Source: Talinum fruticosum
Lineage: Eukaryota; Streptophyta; Magnoliopsida; Caryophyllales; Talinaceae
Direction of reading: 5' to 3'
Length of the DNA stretch: 64,000 bases
NCBI GenBank assembly: GCA_021018815.1
Contig: JAITYX010000003.1
Location: forward strand, 7,376,501-7,440,500
Part shown: positions 34,295-47,109 of the stretch, piece by piece
How positions within the stretch are numbered: the first letter of the stretch is position 1
Layout: each line of letters begins with the position of its first letter
Position numbers and translations under genes: made by a program
The notes under the pieces: generated by a model
Seen by the model: only the letters and a program-made list of their open reading frames with translations
Database searches by the model: none
Told to the model about the DNA's origin: nothing

Positions 34295-36510
34295 TCATGC
34301 ATTAATCATACTAAGGTCATTTATAATAAAACAAAACTGATCCTCACTAAGTGGCTTAGTAAAAATATTAGCTAACGTAAATTTCGTAGGAATGAATTCA
34401 AGTTCAATATCACCTTTCTCGAGTGGTCTCTCGAAAATGATACATGACCTCAATATTCTTTGTTTTTGAGTGCTAAACCGGATTCTTTGTAATGTTGATT
34501 GCACTATGATTGTCACACTTGATTGGGATAAATTTGACCGATAGCCTTAGATCCTTCAAGTGTTGCTTGATCCACGTAATCCGAGCACAACAAGCTCCAG
34601 TCGCAATGTACTCAGCCTCGGCAATTGATGGAGCAACAAAATTTTGTTTCTTTGAGTGCTAGGAGATGAGGGGTTAGCCCAAAAATTAGCATGCTCCTAA
34701 TGTGCTCTTTTTATCAACTTTGTATCCGAGCATAATCAGCATCCGAGTATCCAGGTGAGAGTCGGTTCTAAGTCTTTCGAAAACCATAGACCAAAATTCC
34801 GAGTCCCTGCAAGATATCCGAAAATTCTCTTCACCGCAGTGAGATGTGATTCTTTTGGATTAACTTGAAATCTTGCACAAAGGTAGACACCGAACATGAT
34901 ATCTCGGTCTACTAGATGTGAGATAAAGTAGAGATTTGATCATACCTCTGTAGAGTTTCGATCTATAGCTTTACCTTTCTCATCTAACTCCAATTTCAAA
35001 CTACTACTTATAGGTGTTACTGCATGCTTCACATCTTATAGTTTGTACTTCTTCAAAAGCTCCTTGGTATAATTGGATTTATGGACGTAAATGTCATCCT
35101 TGTCTTGTTTGATTTGTAGACCAAGAAAGAAGTTGAGTTCTCCCATCATACTTATTTGGAACTCCTGTCTCATCAACTCAAAAACTCTTGACACATAGTT
35201 TCATTAGTAACTCCAAAAATGACATCATCAACATAAATCCGAGTGATAAAAAGTCTTTCCCCTTGGTTTTTATGAAAAGAGTTTTGTCAATCTGACCTCT
35301 TTTGAAATCATTTTTAACCAAGAAACTACTTAGTCTTTCATACCAAGCTTTGGGAGCTTGTTTAAGACCATGAAAGCTTTTTCCAATTTGAAAACATGAT
35401 TTGGTAATTATGAGTTTTCAAATCCAGGGGTGCTCAACATAAACTTCTTCTTTAATGAAACCATTCAGAAAAGCACATTTGACATCCATTTGATAAAGCT
35501 TGATATTCATGCTAGATGCAAATGCTAACAAGATTCCGATTGCCTCAATCCTAGCAATAGGTGCAAAGGTTTCCCCACAATCAATTCCTTCTTCTTGGTT
35601 GTAACCCTCGGCAACAAGTCAAGCCTTATTTCTGACTACCAACCATTCCTCATCCAATTTGTTCTTGAAAACCCATTTGGTTCCCATGACTGGGTAGTTG
35701 GATGGTCATTTGGTTAAAGGCCGGACTTTGTTTCTTTCAAAGTGATTGAGCTCTTCTTGCATGCCTCTACCCATTCAGGCTTATTTAGGGCTTGTAGTGC
35801 ATTTTTAGGTTCTGTTAATGATATGAATATAAAAAATGCACACAGATTATGCAAAGAAGATCGAGTTCTTACCCCACTTGTTGATGTCGAAAGTATGTTT
35901 TCAGGTGGATGGTTGGATGCATATTTGAAGGCTTTACTTGTCCTTTGATTTATCAAGTTTGTTGGTTGAGTAGGATGATCTTCAGTTGGTTGATCTTGCT
36001 GAGTCTCATTGAGTTCTTTAGCATTCCGAGCTAGCTCTTGAATTTGTTCAATCCGAGTCGAACATTGTGAGTTGCCTCGGTAATTCTATTTTGATTCTTT
36101 CCGAGCTCGGCTTCAGCAAGGTTGTCTTCATCTCCGTTAAGTCCGAGATCCGAGTATGTGGACTCACTTATCCTGCCAAGATCAATTTCATCAAAGACAA
36201 CGTGGATACCTTCTTCCACTTTGTTAGTTTTTTGTTAAAAACATGATAAGCTTTACTATGAGATGAATAACCTAGAAATATACCTTCATTTGACCTAGCA
36301 TCAAACTTAGTCGGATGCTCTTTACCATTGTTGTTGTACAAAACACTTACACCCGAATGGTTTGAAGTAGGAGATGTTGGGTTTCTTCCCTTTGAAAAGC
36401 TCTTAGGGTGTTTTCTTCAAGATGGGTCCGATGAGGCATCCGTTGAGTGTGTAATTTACTTGTGTTGACTCGCCTCGGCCCGAAATAGTAAGGTAGATCA
36501 TTTTCAATTG
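34295..36510 (-). pseudogene. COP-E pol: integrase end, RT and RNase H
   Basis: Minus-strand reading from 36510: integrase C-terminal part beginning just after the catalytic core, a C-terminal linker with IHVVFDEIDLGRISES (36219-36150), the RVT_2 reverse transcriptase opening with SLTEPKNALQALNKPEWVEA (about 35800) and running without large deletion through a VIFG-type catalytic box near 35220 and FFLGLQIKQDKD near 35110, then RNase H ending at 34295 with INDLSMINA. Frames shift often. Integrase core and protease are missing because of the GYP-F junction at 36510. Compared with COP-C the RT is complete in length. Confidence 0.85.
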
Positions 36511-36511
36511 C

Positions 36512-36934
36512 TGATTGCTGAAGTAGCTCAAGCTGACATGCATTCCATGTTTCTAAGCGTTATAGCTTGTAATTAAGTTCATATAGTTTGTACCGGATGT
36601 ATAATGAAGCATTTAGATTGTTTTAAGTTTTAATGCATGATTGGTTTGACTCCGACGTGTAACTCGTTGAGTCGTATACTCCGAGCGTATGGCTCGTTGA
36701 GTTATATTATGATTTTTATGCAGGATTTTAGGGCTTTAAGCCTTTGGGATACACCATATTACAAACGAAACTCTACCAAAATTTTTAGAAAATTTCAAAC
36801 TCTTTTGGGAAAATTACCTCGATTACCTTTAAGTTGGAATTAGAAAGCCGAACCAGGCACCTAATAGAGCCTTGGGCATTTTTGTTAGGAACTCGGCGAT
36901 GTAATTCTCCTAGGATAGGTTTCGAGGTGTTACA
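36512..36934 (+). repeat. GYP-F 5' LTR, truncated
   Basis: Only the last 423 bp remain, beginning TGATTGCTGAAGT and ending GAGGTGTTACA; collinear with 40605-41026. Confidence 0.9.
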
Positions 36935-36938
36935 AAAA

Positions 36939-36950
36939 TGGTATCGAGCA
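36939..36950 (+). promoter_or_regulatory. GYP-F primer-binding site
   Basis: TGGTATCGAGCA against the usual TGGTATCAGAGC, four bases after the LTR end. Confidence 0.75.
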
Positions 36951-37975
36951 TAGATTTTGGTGAACTTAAGTTTGCATTGCATTCATCCGTCTAGGATCCT
37001 TATTATGTAATAATGTGTTTTGCTTGTGGTCGACCTATGTGTGGCCTTAAGTTCAACCTCGACTTATCCGTGATTACCTAGTCAACTTAGTTGGATTAGT
37101 TAACCGTAAATCGCCCCTTTAGGGTGAGATGTGAGTGACTTGTGTATGCTAAGTATCCGACCGAGTGTGGCTGGAAATTTTATTTCTAGTTCATTACTCA
37201 TTAGCTTCGTTAAATCCTGAACTAGAAACATCTAACTCTAGGACTTTATTGATTTGGTTGCTTGTGTGATTAACCGGAAGATGAGTTATGTGATTTGTCT
37301 TATGAACTTATGTGCCTATATGTGTGAGTCATTGAATTTTATATGACTTGTTTTACGTGCATGTGTGATTCCGTGGGTACACTTAGAGTAGTATGGTGGA
37401 GAGTTAGTAGTGACCGAGTGACTTAACCTTTTTAGATAGCTAATGGGAAGGAAAGTGATAAGGTTGATGTGCGCAATAGTGTAACTCGCTCCACCGATAG
37501 GCATTGACCTTCCGAATAGGTTTTTGAAGTTGCAACCTCCCAAGCCGAGAGGCACTATCAGTCCCGCTTAGTTAGATGAGTGAATAAGGGAATAGCTAGT
37601 TTGTGTGTACCTTGCCTTGATTGCATTGACATGAGTGGGTTCATGTATTTAGTTGAGACATTAGTGTTCAATTTAAGATGAGCGGTGAAATCGTTCCAAG
37701 CGAACTATTTGCTCTTTTTAGGTACGATTTGCTCCTTGGCGCCTTGTAATTAAGTGAGCGGACGCATCGAAATGATGGTAGAGAGAAGGATGGAACTTAT
37801 TAACCCATAGAGACTCCCTTAGGAATTCCAATGAATCGTGGCTGCATAATTGAGTTCCTTTCGTGTTAACTACACTAGTGAGCTCTATGTATATATGCCT
37901 ATATCTTACTCGTTTCGGGGTACTACCTATTCGTTGTGAATTTCGAGGACGAAATTCTTTTAAGGGAGGAAGAAA
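36951..37975 (+). other. GYP-F interior, coding regions lost
   Basis: About 1.0 kb without recognisable gag, protease, RT or integrase. The last 50 bp (about 37935-37975) keep the pol-end and polypurine-tract signature of chromoviruses. Confidence 0.75.
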
Positions 37976-40900
37976 TGTAAGACCCGTAATTTTGGAGTTA
38001 GGGTTAATATTAGATAATTATTGAAAAGGGGGTAATTATGTGTTAGTAGAAGATTAGGATGAAGAGGATTGTAAAGCTTTTGACGTTAGAAGGATTAGTG
38101 GAAGGGGAAGACGGGTGGCCTTTTCTAAGGGAGCCACGAGGAGAGAGAGAGAGAGAAGTAAAGAGAAAAGGAGGAGAAGGGCTCGAGAGGCCCGAGCATA
38201 ACAAAAAGAAAGGGAAAAGCGAGAAAGAGAGAGATGAAGGCATCGGGAAGGGCGAACGAGAGAGAGAGAGCGAGCAAGTGCGACAAGGACACCAAAACCG
38301 ACAACCAGCAGCCACGGCAAGCTGGAGGACACTGCCGGTGAATGCTTGGTAGGCAGCGGACGAAGGAAAAGGAAGGAGATAGAGCAAGGGGCGGAAAGGG
38401 AACCCGAAACAGAGGCGGATAAGAGAGAGTTCGAGAGCAAGAGAGGTCGGGAAGAGGAAAGATAACCAGGGAAGGATAACACCGGTGTGCCCACTTGAAC
38501 AATAAGCCGTGGAACAGCTGACCAACCGTCAAAGAGGCAGCGGTTGGTGAGCGAGAGGGGAAATGGCGGACTACCGAACGGACACACGGAGGATGAGGGA
38601 AAGATGGGCTGAGACAGAGATCAAGAAGAGCAAAGCAATGAGACCACGAGACAGAGAGATACGAGAGACGGAACAAAAGGAAGGGGAGGGCAGGGAACCA
38701 ACCCACTCCATTCAATCAGCTTCATGAAACCCTAGAATTTGAGGTTGGTAGTCTTATACTCTAAATTAATAATAATTTCGAAACCCAATTGAATTTTGTT
38801 GTGAATGTTTAATGTTTGTTGTGAATATTGAATGATTATGCTATAGATTGAATTTAGGAAGTAGCCAAGGCTAAACTAAGGCATGAGAAAATCCAATCGA
38901 GGTTGTTAGGGTGGATTTGGGAACCTAGAAATTCTAACGAAATTAGTTGCTAAGGTTTGATGGGCGATATGGAGATTTCAATTAGAATTTAAGGATGAAG
39001 AAGTTGTAATTTGGGTGCGAATTAGGAGATAATGTTTCATATTAAACCCTTAGGGATTTCTTGAATTTGTTGCATAGAGAGGTAATTGCTAATATTGAGA
39101 AACGATGATTTGGAGTGTAAAGGGGAAGTATGAGTTCATATGGATTGATGCACAATTTAGGCATGGAGTGAGAAGTGGATGATTGCCAGGTTAATTGAGT
39201 TGAAAACATATTTAAATCCTTGAGGTTGAACTAGACTTGAAAATAAGCGAAGTTAGAGGAATTTTAGTGATGAAATGAAATTAAGAGTTTTATGAATAAG
39301 TATGGGCGCGAAAAGGATGATTAATAAGGTAGAAACATAAGATCGGAATTTGAGGTAAAAATGGCCGTTTGTGAGAAGTTGGGACATTTAGGTTAGGTGA
39401 TGACTATTTGTTGGTATTGCAGCTCAAAAGAGTTGTAGTTCCGAGTTCATTGTCCTTAAAAACGGATTAAGTTAAGGAAAAGCGAACTTTGAGGTATAGA
39501 AAAGGAGCAGGAACTTGGAGTATTAAAGGAGTATGAATATATATGGATTGATTGTGGCTTTGAACACAAAGTGAGATAAGAATTATGCATATAGGAGTAA
39601 GAGATTTGTGCTTGAATAGAATACGAGATGAATATGAGTAGAGGCTAGATCCTTGGGTGAATCCTTGAGCTAATTATGCTAGATTTGGATGTTGAATTGT
39701 AACATAGAGATACTTGGCTTCTAAAGGGACTCAATTCCAAATGATGTTCAAAAGTTAGTTGTGAAAAGAGGTCAAATGTTTATGCAAAACGCTTCTTAGC
39801 ATAATTCTTGATAACTACTTTTCAAGCTTGAAATGTGTTCTAAAGAAGTGAAACCGAGTTGAGAAAGTGAATTTAGAGGGGTGGAACGTGGTTCCATGCC
39901 TTCAATGATATTAAACTGATTTGAGATTGTGGTTTAAAACAAAGTTTGATAAGTGATTGTGATCACTTCAGTTTTGAACGAATTTTGGGCTAAGGATTGT
40001 TTAGACTAGAGGAAGGAGGTAGTCGTGCATATCGGGCCACGGGTTCCTTGCATATCAGGATGCCCATCAACCAGAGAGGTTGATTCTTTTCGACGAGGAA
40101 AACAGAGTCTTCCAATTATTTGACTAGATATAAGTCCCGGAACTCGAGTCAAGGGGTCGCGCCCGAGAAAACCATGTGGTCCTAGTTCAATTGTCTAAAG
40201 CCCCAAAAAAGATATTTAGCCAATGACCGAAAGTTTATAAGAAAGTGCGGTGGTTGCACCACCTTGTTTAAAGTGAATCGATTCCCAAAATGATTGCAAA
40301 TCATGCTTTTGAATGATTAAAATGTTATGGCCTTTAAGTTGCAAGAGGTTTCAGGAGATTTCATTGAAAAGTATCTAGATTTGTATTACATTGTTATACT
40401 TTCACCGATTTCATTATTACGAGTAGTATGTGTAAAGAATTTCCGTTTTAAGAGTGCAAGACTTTCCGGTGAGCTCGTGTTTTTCTCACTGCCATAAATT
40501 TACCCTTTTCCCCTCCCAATGTTGCAGGTACACTATCGAATGCGTGTCTCACACTTTAGCATATACTTGGACTCCTGCATATCATTTGCTCGATTCGCGA
40601 TTAATGATTGCTGAAGTGGCTCAAGCTCACATGCATTCCATGTTTCTCAGCGTTATAGCTTGTAATTATGTTCATATAGTTTGTACTAGATGTATAATGA
40701 ACCATTTAGATTGTTTTAAGTTTTAATGCATGATTGGTTGGACTCCGGCGTGTGGCCGTTAAGTTGTATGCTCCGAGCGTGTGGCTCGGTGAGTTATATT
40801 ATAATTTTTATGTAGGATTTTGAGGCTTTAAGCCTTGGGAATATACCATATTACAAACGGAACTCTGCCGAAAGTTTTAGGAAACTTCAAACTCTTTTAG

Positions 40901-41026
40901 GAAAATTACCTCAATTACCTATAAGTTGGAATTAGAAAGTCAAACCGACACCTGATAGAGCCTTGGGAGTTCCTATTAGGAACTGTGGCGATGTAATACT
41001 GCTAGGGTGGGTTTTGGGGTGTTACA
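37976..41026 (+). repeat. GYP-F 3' LTR, 3051 bp
   Basis: Starts TGTAAGACCCG and ends GGGGTGTTACA. It includes a purine-rich GAGA/GGAAAG region (about 38140-38700) that creates long artificial frames on the minus strand, then TGAAACCCTAGAATTTG at about 38725, typical of a transcribed plant leader. No gene inside. Confidence 0.85.
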
Positions 41027-41703
41027 CTTACAAACCCAAGTAACTCCCTTTAATGTTGTCCTTTTCTAAGGAAGAGCACTTTTGGGAACCGAGATTTGCA
41101 TAACTTTGGGTCCGGTGTGATTCTCGAATCTTCTTTCTAGAAACCGATTCTCGTGTCTCTTTCTTTTGAAAATCTTTTCTTTTGTAAACGGGAGGAGAAG
41201 GCTTTTTCTTGTAAACTGGTCCGGGCTTAGTCCTCTGTTCATTTGTATGAATGGGACCATATTCAGCCTTCCCGAACTTTACAATTCTGGAATCCTTTTT
41301 GAAAAGACTAGAATAGGATTTTGATTCCTCTTCTTCATTGAAACCAAGTCCTTCTTTCTTGAAGGAGACACACTCGAGAGTCTAAAATCATATCAAGGTT
41401 TTTCTTACCTTGAGTGAATTTCAAAACAAGTTCTTGAGACTCATTGAGCTTTCTTTTCAATTGGTCATTTTCTCGTTACGAGTGACTCGGACACACGTCT
41501 CATTTGCTTGAGTACTCGGTCTTAAGTTCTTTCATATTTTGTTTCAGCTTTTCCAATTCATTTTTCAAAGCATTGTTCTCATCAGTAAAAGACTCAAGTT
41601 TTTCTTTGAACTGGAAAGAGTCGAATTTGAATTTTTTTCCAAAGTAAAAATATATCGTGCTAGATCAACTTTAGAAAATTTGAGAAAGTATTCAACTACC
41701 TCA
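41027..41703 (-). pseudogene. COP-E gag-protease linker
   Basis: Minus strand continuing from gag: a Lys/Glu/Ser-rich, coiled-coil-like linker matching 18919-19450 of COP-C, ending with a TGGGTTTGTAAG equivalent (41040-41029) where GYP-F interrupts. Several stops. Confidence 0.7.
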
Positions 41704-42810
41704 TCAATATCTCGAGTCCTTGTTGTCCGACTCGGATTCAGCTTCTAAATCCATGAGTGCCACAAGACACTTTGAGTCGTCCGAGTCATCTTCTTCGGAT
41801 GAGTCATCATCACTCCAGGTAGCCATCATAGCCTCCTTCTTTCTGTCCTTCTTTCTCTTGGGACAATCTTTGACTATGTGCTCCTTGCTGCCACATTCAA
41901 AGGAACCAGAGTTCTTAGATAACGATAACTTTGAAGGAGATGAATATTTACCTTTTCGGTCCTTCTTATCTTTCTTGTAGAACTCATCTTTTGGCCTCTT
42001 TTCCCATTTCTTGTATTTCATCATTCTCTTGAAGCTACGGGCTATAAGTGCCATAGGGTCCTCTTTTGATTCTAAGGAGTTTAGACTTTCACGTCTACTT
42101 TTTGAGGCCTTCGACGCAATATTCTTTTTGGTGTTGACCTCTGCATCCTCTTCCTCCGGATGTAGATGAATCTTGTCGGTGAATAGCTTGCCAATAAGCT
42201 CGTCCGGCCTTAGTTGAGAGAGGTTTTGAGCTTCTTCAATGGCTATCACTTTGGGACCCCATCTTTTCTTTGGTAGACTTCTCATAATCTTTCTACAAAT
42301 TTTTTCCTGAGAAATCTTTCTACTAAGAGATTTGAGATTATTGGTAATCTGAGTGAACCGAACATACATCCGAGTGATGTTTTCTTCGGCTCCATCTTGA
42401 ACAGTCTCATACTTATGAAGATATTGACTTATCTTCGCCTGCTTCACTTGGCTTGTTCCTTCATAGGTGTTGACAAGTGTGTCTTACACCTCTTTAGCCG
42501 TGTCATAGGCTGAGACCCTGTTGTATTCTTCGATGCTAATGGCACACATCACTCGTGTTCATCACTTTGAAATTCTTTCTTAATTTCTCGGTCTCCTCAG
42601 CGGTGAACTCAAATTTGGCTTAAGGTATAAGAGTTGTATTCTCTGTTTTGGAATGTAGTTGTCGGCTTGGATGATGTTCCAAACATCTTCATCGTTGTCC
42701 ATCAAGAAACATTCCATTATCTTCTTCCAACGGGCAAAGTTTGACCCTTTGAACTTCAATGGTCCGGTGGATTATCTTCCTTCATTGAACTCTCCATTGT
42801 TCCGAGCCAT
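41704..42810 (-). pseudogene. COP-E gag, nearly complete
   Basis: Starts MARNNGEFNEGR at 42810. The first 120 codons carry stops and a shift, then 247 codons are open (42447-41704): KQAKISQYLHKYETVQDG, a helical UBN2-type core with MRSLPKKRWGPKVIAIEEA, a Lys-rich linker, and a zinc knuckle reading SFECGSKEHIVKDCPKRK, in which the first cysteine of CX2CX4HX4C is serine. The end is acidic and Ser/Asp-rich. Best preserved gag of the family in this window. Gag would build particles and bind RNA. Confidence 0.9.
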
Positions 42811-42854
42811 CCGATCTTTATACCTTTGGATAGTGAGATCCTCTTAAAAGGCTA

Positions 42855-42867
42855 GGCTTTGATACCA
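42855..42867 (-). promoter_or_regulatory. COP-E primer-binding site
   Basis: Minus strand TGGTATCAAAGCC, two bases after the LTR end CTTCA. Perfect match to the Met-tRNA-type copia primer site. Confidence 0.9.
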
Positions 42868-42869
42868 AT

Positions 42870-44172
42870 TGAAGGTTTTCTCGTGGAGAGTCTAAGTCAC
42901 CCTATAGGGGGTGAATAGGGTGATGAAGAAATATAAACAATTTTTGCAACAAATCAGCTAAACATTATATTCTAAGTCTAGATTGGACTCGGAAAAGTGA
43001 TAACACGTATTTACGTGGAAACCCTTCCGGGGTAGAAAACCACGGACAGTGCTAATCCAAGCACCAAGTCAAATCCACTATTTTGAATCCACAAAATACA
43101 AGGACCGACTCTACCGAATTGCTCCCTTAAATAATTCCTTACAATGTTTTCCTAGACTCGAAGTTCCCTTATCCGATCTAGTACTTCCCGATTGAGGTAG
43201 CCTTCACAATTAGGGACAACCGACTTGAGTTAACCCCTACAACTCAGTCAAGGGACCTTATTCAAAAAGTAAGAAAAGAGTGTGACTGATTACAAGGTTT
43301 TATTTACAACTCGAAAAATATGAAATATAGACTTGGAGTTGTGAATAGAAGATTGAATAAGAATAAGAAAATCAGCTCAAGCAATGTGTTCAAGCAATAT
43401 GTTCAACAATCTTCTAGTCTTGTGAGGTGGCTTCTATTTATATCCAACTAAGCAGAGTGACCGTTGAGTCTTGGCTCTGGACGAAGTCTTCACTAGCTGT
43501 TGTAACGGCTCTTCTAAGTCACTCGGAAAAGATCCGTTGGGATGTGAACGTTGTGCAACGGCTCTTGGCTCCAAAAGATGGTCCAATCACTTGGTGGTGA
43601 CTGAAATTTGTGGTGGAAACAACCTGTTAAGCCTAAAGTTGAAATTTTCCAGTTTCGAAACAGACAACCCTAACACGATGTCTAAGCCATATCCGAAGTA
43701 GATAAACCTTGTTTCTTTGGTGGTTAACGATTAGAAGCCGGTTGCTTTTGTATTTCAAAAATAAGTTAGCCTTGTTTGAATAACCTACAAAAGCAAACCA
43801 TATTGGTTCTCAAAGTATAAATACTTTGGTCCAAGATTAGGAACAAATAATAATTAAATTAGGATAATTAAAAACTTAATTATCTTTGGTCTAAAAGAAT
43901 GGAATTTTCCGAGTCTAATATTCAATATACTCAAATTCCATCCGAGTCAATCCTAAGGATGATCAAGTTAAAAGAGTACAATATCGAGTATAACAACTCG
44001 ATCCGATTAAATAATTCTCAAGGAAACAAACTGACTTAGAATAAGGACCTAACGTTGTAATTCTTTTTGCGTTGAAAAACACGATCGGTTCTCGGAATAA
44101 GAATGTTAGAGATATTATGTGAGCATGCGATAGTTCCGAGTGAGTCGAAACATCAATGTAGGAGATATGTAA
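42870..44172 (-). repeat. COP-E 5' LTR, part 1
   Basis: Collinear with 30235 to about 31535. Interrupted at 44172 by GYP-G with duplication TGTAA (44168-44172) and TGGAG (46942-46946). The undisturbed site in the other LTR reads ATATGCAATAAGG (about 31528-31540). Confidence 0.9.
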
Positions 44173-46941
44173 TGTAACGCCGCAAACCCGCAATCACCGG
44201 TTTTAGTCTTAAACAAACCGCTAGTCGATGATTAGCGCAGTGGAAAGGACGTCGGGGACATTACCACCGCCCTTACTAGAGGAAAGGGCAAGGCTCGAAT
44301 ATATCTATATGTATTTTACCCGTGGTTACACCTTACTAGGCAGCTACAATTTATGCAAAAGGTACATGTTAGACTTGCTAAATGAATCAACGGTACTTGA
44401 TTGCTAATATCCCAATTTGCCACTGCGAGCCTCTAAATCCCCGAACATAACTTTTCTCTTACTTTATACCTTCAACATATTTACCTAAAACAAAATAAGA
44501 AAATATTTTCAAAATGTGAGCTGAAGCTCAATACGTCCATTATCATGTCTGTAAAATAAAGTTTATGAAATAGTTGAGTTGAGCGCATGCATTTCAATTC
44601 ATTTGTAAATGAGGGGAGTGAATAATGTAAACTGTTGCTAATTAATTATCCGAATGCATCCCTTACGATCATCGGATTTCCCTAAATGCATGTGCACACA
44701 CCCGGACCGATCGGATAGTTTGGTTGAAGGCGGTCAACAATTACGGTGTTACAAACCTGGATATTGAGGCGTACCAAATAATGGCACTTGATGGGCGGGT
44801 CCATATTAATGATGGCAAATGTTGTTTGCAAATAATTCTTTGTTGTTCTTGATGCCGGCCATATCCGACCTTGATTTGAACTTGTACCAAATAAAACATT
44901 GAAGGGCACGATCAATGAACGTACTCGATAAATTGAAATTGGTTGTTGATTTGAACTTGATTCATTTCCTTGCGACTTTGAGCAGGACCCTTGAACGTAC
45001 GTCGATCGATGGCCTTAAATAAAGAGTTAATAGAGTAAGATTTTGCTTAGGACCTATATTCCTTGATTAAGTTTTAAAATAACCTATCCTATACTTTTTA
45101 TGATTTATTTTTAACATGATTTATGCCTTATATTATTATAATTAATTATTTCTAATTTATGTGTTAAGTTACCTTTATTAATGCACATACCTAATTTACT
45201 ATGAATTATTATTATATAATCTAAGACATGCATCATAACATTATTAACTTATTTTCTAATAATTTTTACAAATTATCTGTTGATATGCATTATTTATTAC
45301 GTTTTTACTAACTTAATAACTAATTCATTTACTTAATCATGTATTTAGAAAATTAGTCATCTAAGTTATAGCTATGTCAATATTTTGTTTATTTATTTTA
45401 AGCATGCACATAATGAACTAATTATCCTTACTAAACCATTTTTATCTTTTCTAAAATTATTTAACCATAAACTCAATAAGATTTATTTCAACTAAAACAT
45501 GCATACATAATTAATTTTTTCCTTCCTTACTAACCTGATTATAATTTCTGGAAATTTCAGATTTTATCTAAATTATTTAATTTAAATGCTAAATTAGGTT
45601 ATTACAATTTTTAGGGTTAGGGTTTTACCTTAAAATAGTGAATAGAAGCAACGGTGGTGGTGATTGATAGGAGGAGCTGGTGGTGGCAGGGTGGCGTGCC
45701 TGGAAGAGGCGGCGTTTGGTGGCAAGTGGTGGTGCCCGGTGGCGAGTGGCGGTGGCTGCTGGTGGTTGGGTTTTTAAGAAGGTGGGTTTTAGGGCATAAA
45801 AGGAGATAGAGAAAGTGTGTGCTTGGTGGCTGTTTTGGTGGTCCGGTGGGCGGCGTTAGGGCGGTGATGGATGGCCTGCAGGTCTGGCCGGTGACGGGAG
45901 GCGAGTGGTACCCGTGATGTTGTGGTGGTGGCTGGAAATGAGGGTGAGGATACAAAAGATAAGGTGGAAAGTTGGTGATTAGGGTGGTTTTGGCTTGGGT
46001 TTTCCGGCGATGTGGTGGTCGGTGGGTAGGCCTGAAGGTGGCTATGGACTCGGTGCAAGGTGGTGAAGGGTTCTGGTTGGAGGTGGGTGGCTATGGAGGT
46101 GGCCGAGCGGTGGTGCTGAGCGGTTGAGGGAGGAGAGAGAAAATGGGGTAGAATTAGATTTTTGGGTTGAATTTTTCTGATTTAATCAAGCCTATTTATA
46201 CTAATCTTCATCCTAATCTTCATAGCTTTGTCGTCCTTTATCTTAATCTCCATTTGACATTTGGAAAGGTGCATGCCAAGTAGGGTAATTTGTCAACTAT
46301 CTAAGCATGCTTAGTGTGAGTTTTGGGTGTAAAACTCTTATTTGACCCCAAAATTCATTGTTATCCAAATTAATACTAATTATTATCTTTTATTATCATG
46401 CTATCAGCATAGTCATTGTTATTATCTTCTATTATTTTTATTTTTATTTTTATTTTATTTTATAATTATTATTATTATTTTTGCTATTGTATTATTATAA
46501 CTATTATTACAGTTGTTTATTGTTAATATTATGGTTTGATTGTTATTACCCTAATGTGCTTTAAATATATGATTATTTATAATTAGATTTTGGTTAGCAA
46601 ATTATTTTAAAAATGGTGTTTGGATAGTTGTTTAGTTATAAATTGTGCTAATTGTTATTAGTTATGTATGAACACATATATAAAGTTTGGATTTATGAGA
46701 ACTTATTTATGATTTAGTTTAGGAATTAAATATGGCTTATGTGAATGCAACTATTTAGATAATATGTTCAAATTTTACGAAAAATATCGGTCATCTGTCA
46801 TCGTTGTTCGTATCCGAGTCCTGCAAAAAGAATTTTGATACACATATATATGATATGAAAATATTTGAAATTGAAATGCACGCGCTTATTATAATTTGGT
46901 GTATTATGTTAATATGTTATAATTAGGGATAGGTTGTTACA
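44173..46941 (-). repeat. GYP-G: solo gypsy LTR, 2769 bp
   Basis: Plus-strand edges TGTAACGCCGC and GGTTGTTACA. Read on the minus strand it starts TGTAACAACCTATCCC and ends TTTGCGGCGTTACA, the form of plant gypsy LTRs. A minus-strand TATAAATAGG at 46200-46191 is followed by a CT-rich and CCACC-rich leader (46140-45617). No internal gypsy region or second LTR exists, so it is a solo LTR. The pyrimidine-rich leader gives artificial Pro/His/Thr-rich frames. Confidence 0.8.
46191..46200 (-). promoter_or_regulatory. GYP-G LTR TATA box
   Basis: TATAAATAGG on the minus strand, about 740 bp into the LTR and upstream of a CT-rich leader; fixes the LTR orientation. Confidence 0.6.
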
Positions 46942-47104
46942 TGGAGTAAGGTACTTTCCGAGTCGGTCGAACGGAATGAAAACTCACACAAGAGTTTCTA
47001 TAGTACTCAAAATGACTTGAAATCAAAACTTAAGAGAGATAGGATTTATACCTAATTCTTCATGTAATACTCGGAATGACTTAAAGTTAGAAACTTAGTC
47101 TTCG
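46942..47104 (-). repeat. COP-E 5' LTR, part 2
   Basis: Start of the LTR on the minus strand (CGAAGACTAAG from 47104), collinear with 31540-31697. It contains ACTCACACAAGAGTTTC on the plus strand, as at 31575. Confidence 0.9.
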
Positions 47105-47109
47105 ATAGG

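Larger units (their letters stand above)
36511..41026 (+). mobile_element. GYP-F: chromovirus-like gypsy remnant with 3-kb LTR
   Basis: A 423-bp direct repeat (36512-36934 and 40605-41026) marks the ends of two LTRs. Just after the first copy, TGGTATCGAGCA (36939-36950) matches the Met-tRNA primer site. The right LTR begins TGTAAGACCCGTAATTTTGG at 37976, after a polypurine stretch (TAAGGGAGGAAGAAA) and GAATTTCGAGGACGAAATTC, which is the typical end of pol in Tekay/Del-type chromoviruses. Only about 1 kb of interior is left, without gag or pol domains. The left LTR lacks its first 2.6 kb together with a piece of COP-E. Confidence 0.85.
30235..47104 (-). mobile_element. COP-E: minus-strand copia element inside TAT-D
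   Basis: Same family as COP-C. 3' LTR 30235-31697, polypurine tract 31709-31698, ORF3, pol, gag, primer site 42867-42855 (perfect TGGTATCAAAGCC) and 5' LTR 42870-47104. Removing the solo LTR GYP-G makes the 5' LTR 1461 bp against 1463 bp for the 3' LTR. Target duplication is TTAGG/ATAGG. GYP-F replaces part of protease and integrase. COP-E keeps the best gag and a full-length though mutated RT. Confidence 0.9.

Noticed and set aside
38043..38715. Long overlapping minus-strand frames rich in Ser, Leu and Phe, and a plus-strand Glu/Arg/Lys-rich frame
   Set aside because: They arise from the purine-rich GAGA region of the 3-kb GYP-F LTR; low complexity, all frames open, no domain.
45617..46058. 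Minus-strand Pro/His/Thr-rich frames
   Set aside because: Low-complexity leader of the solo gypsy LTR GYP-G (GGTGG repeats on the plus strand).
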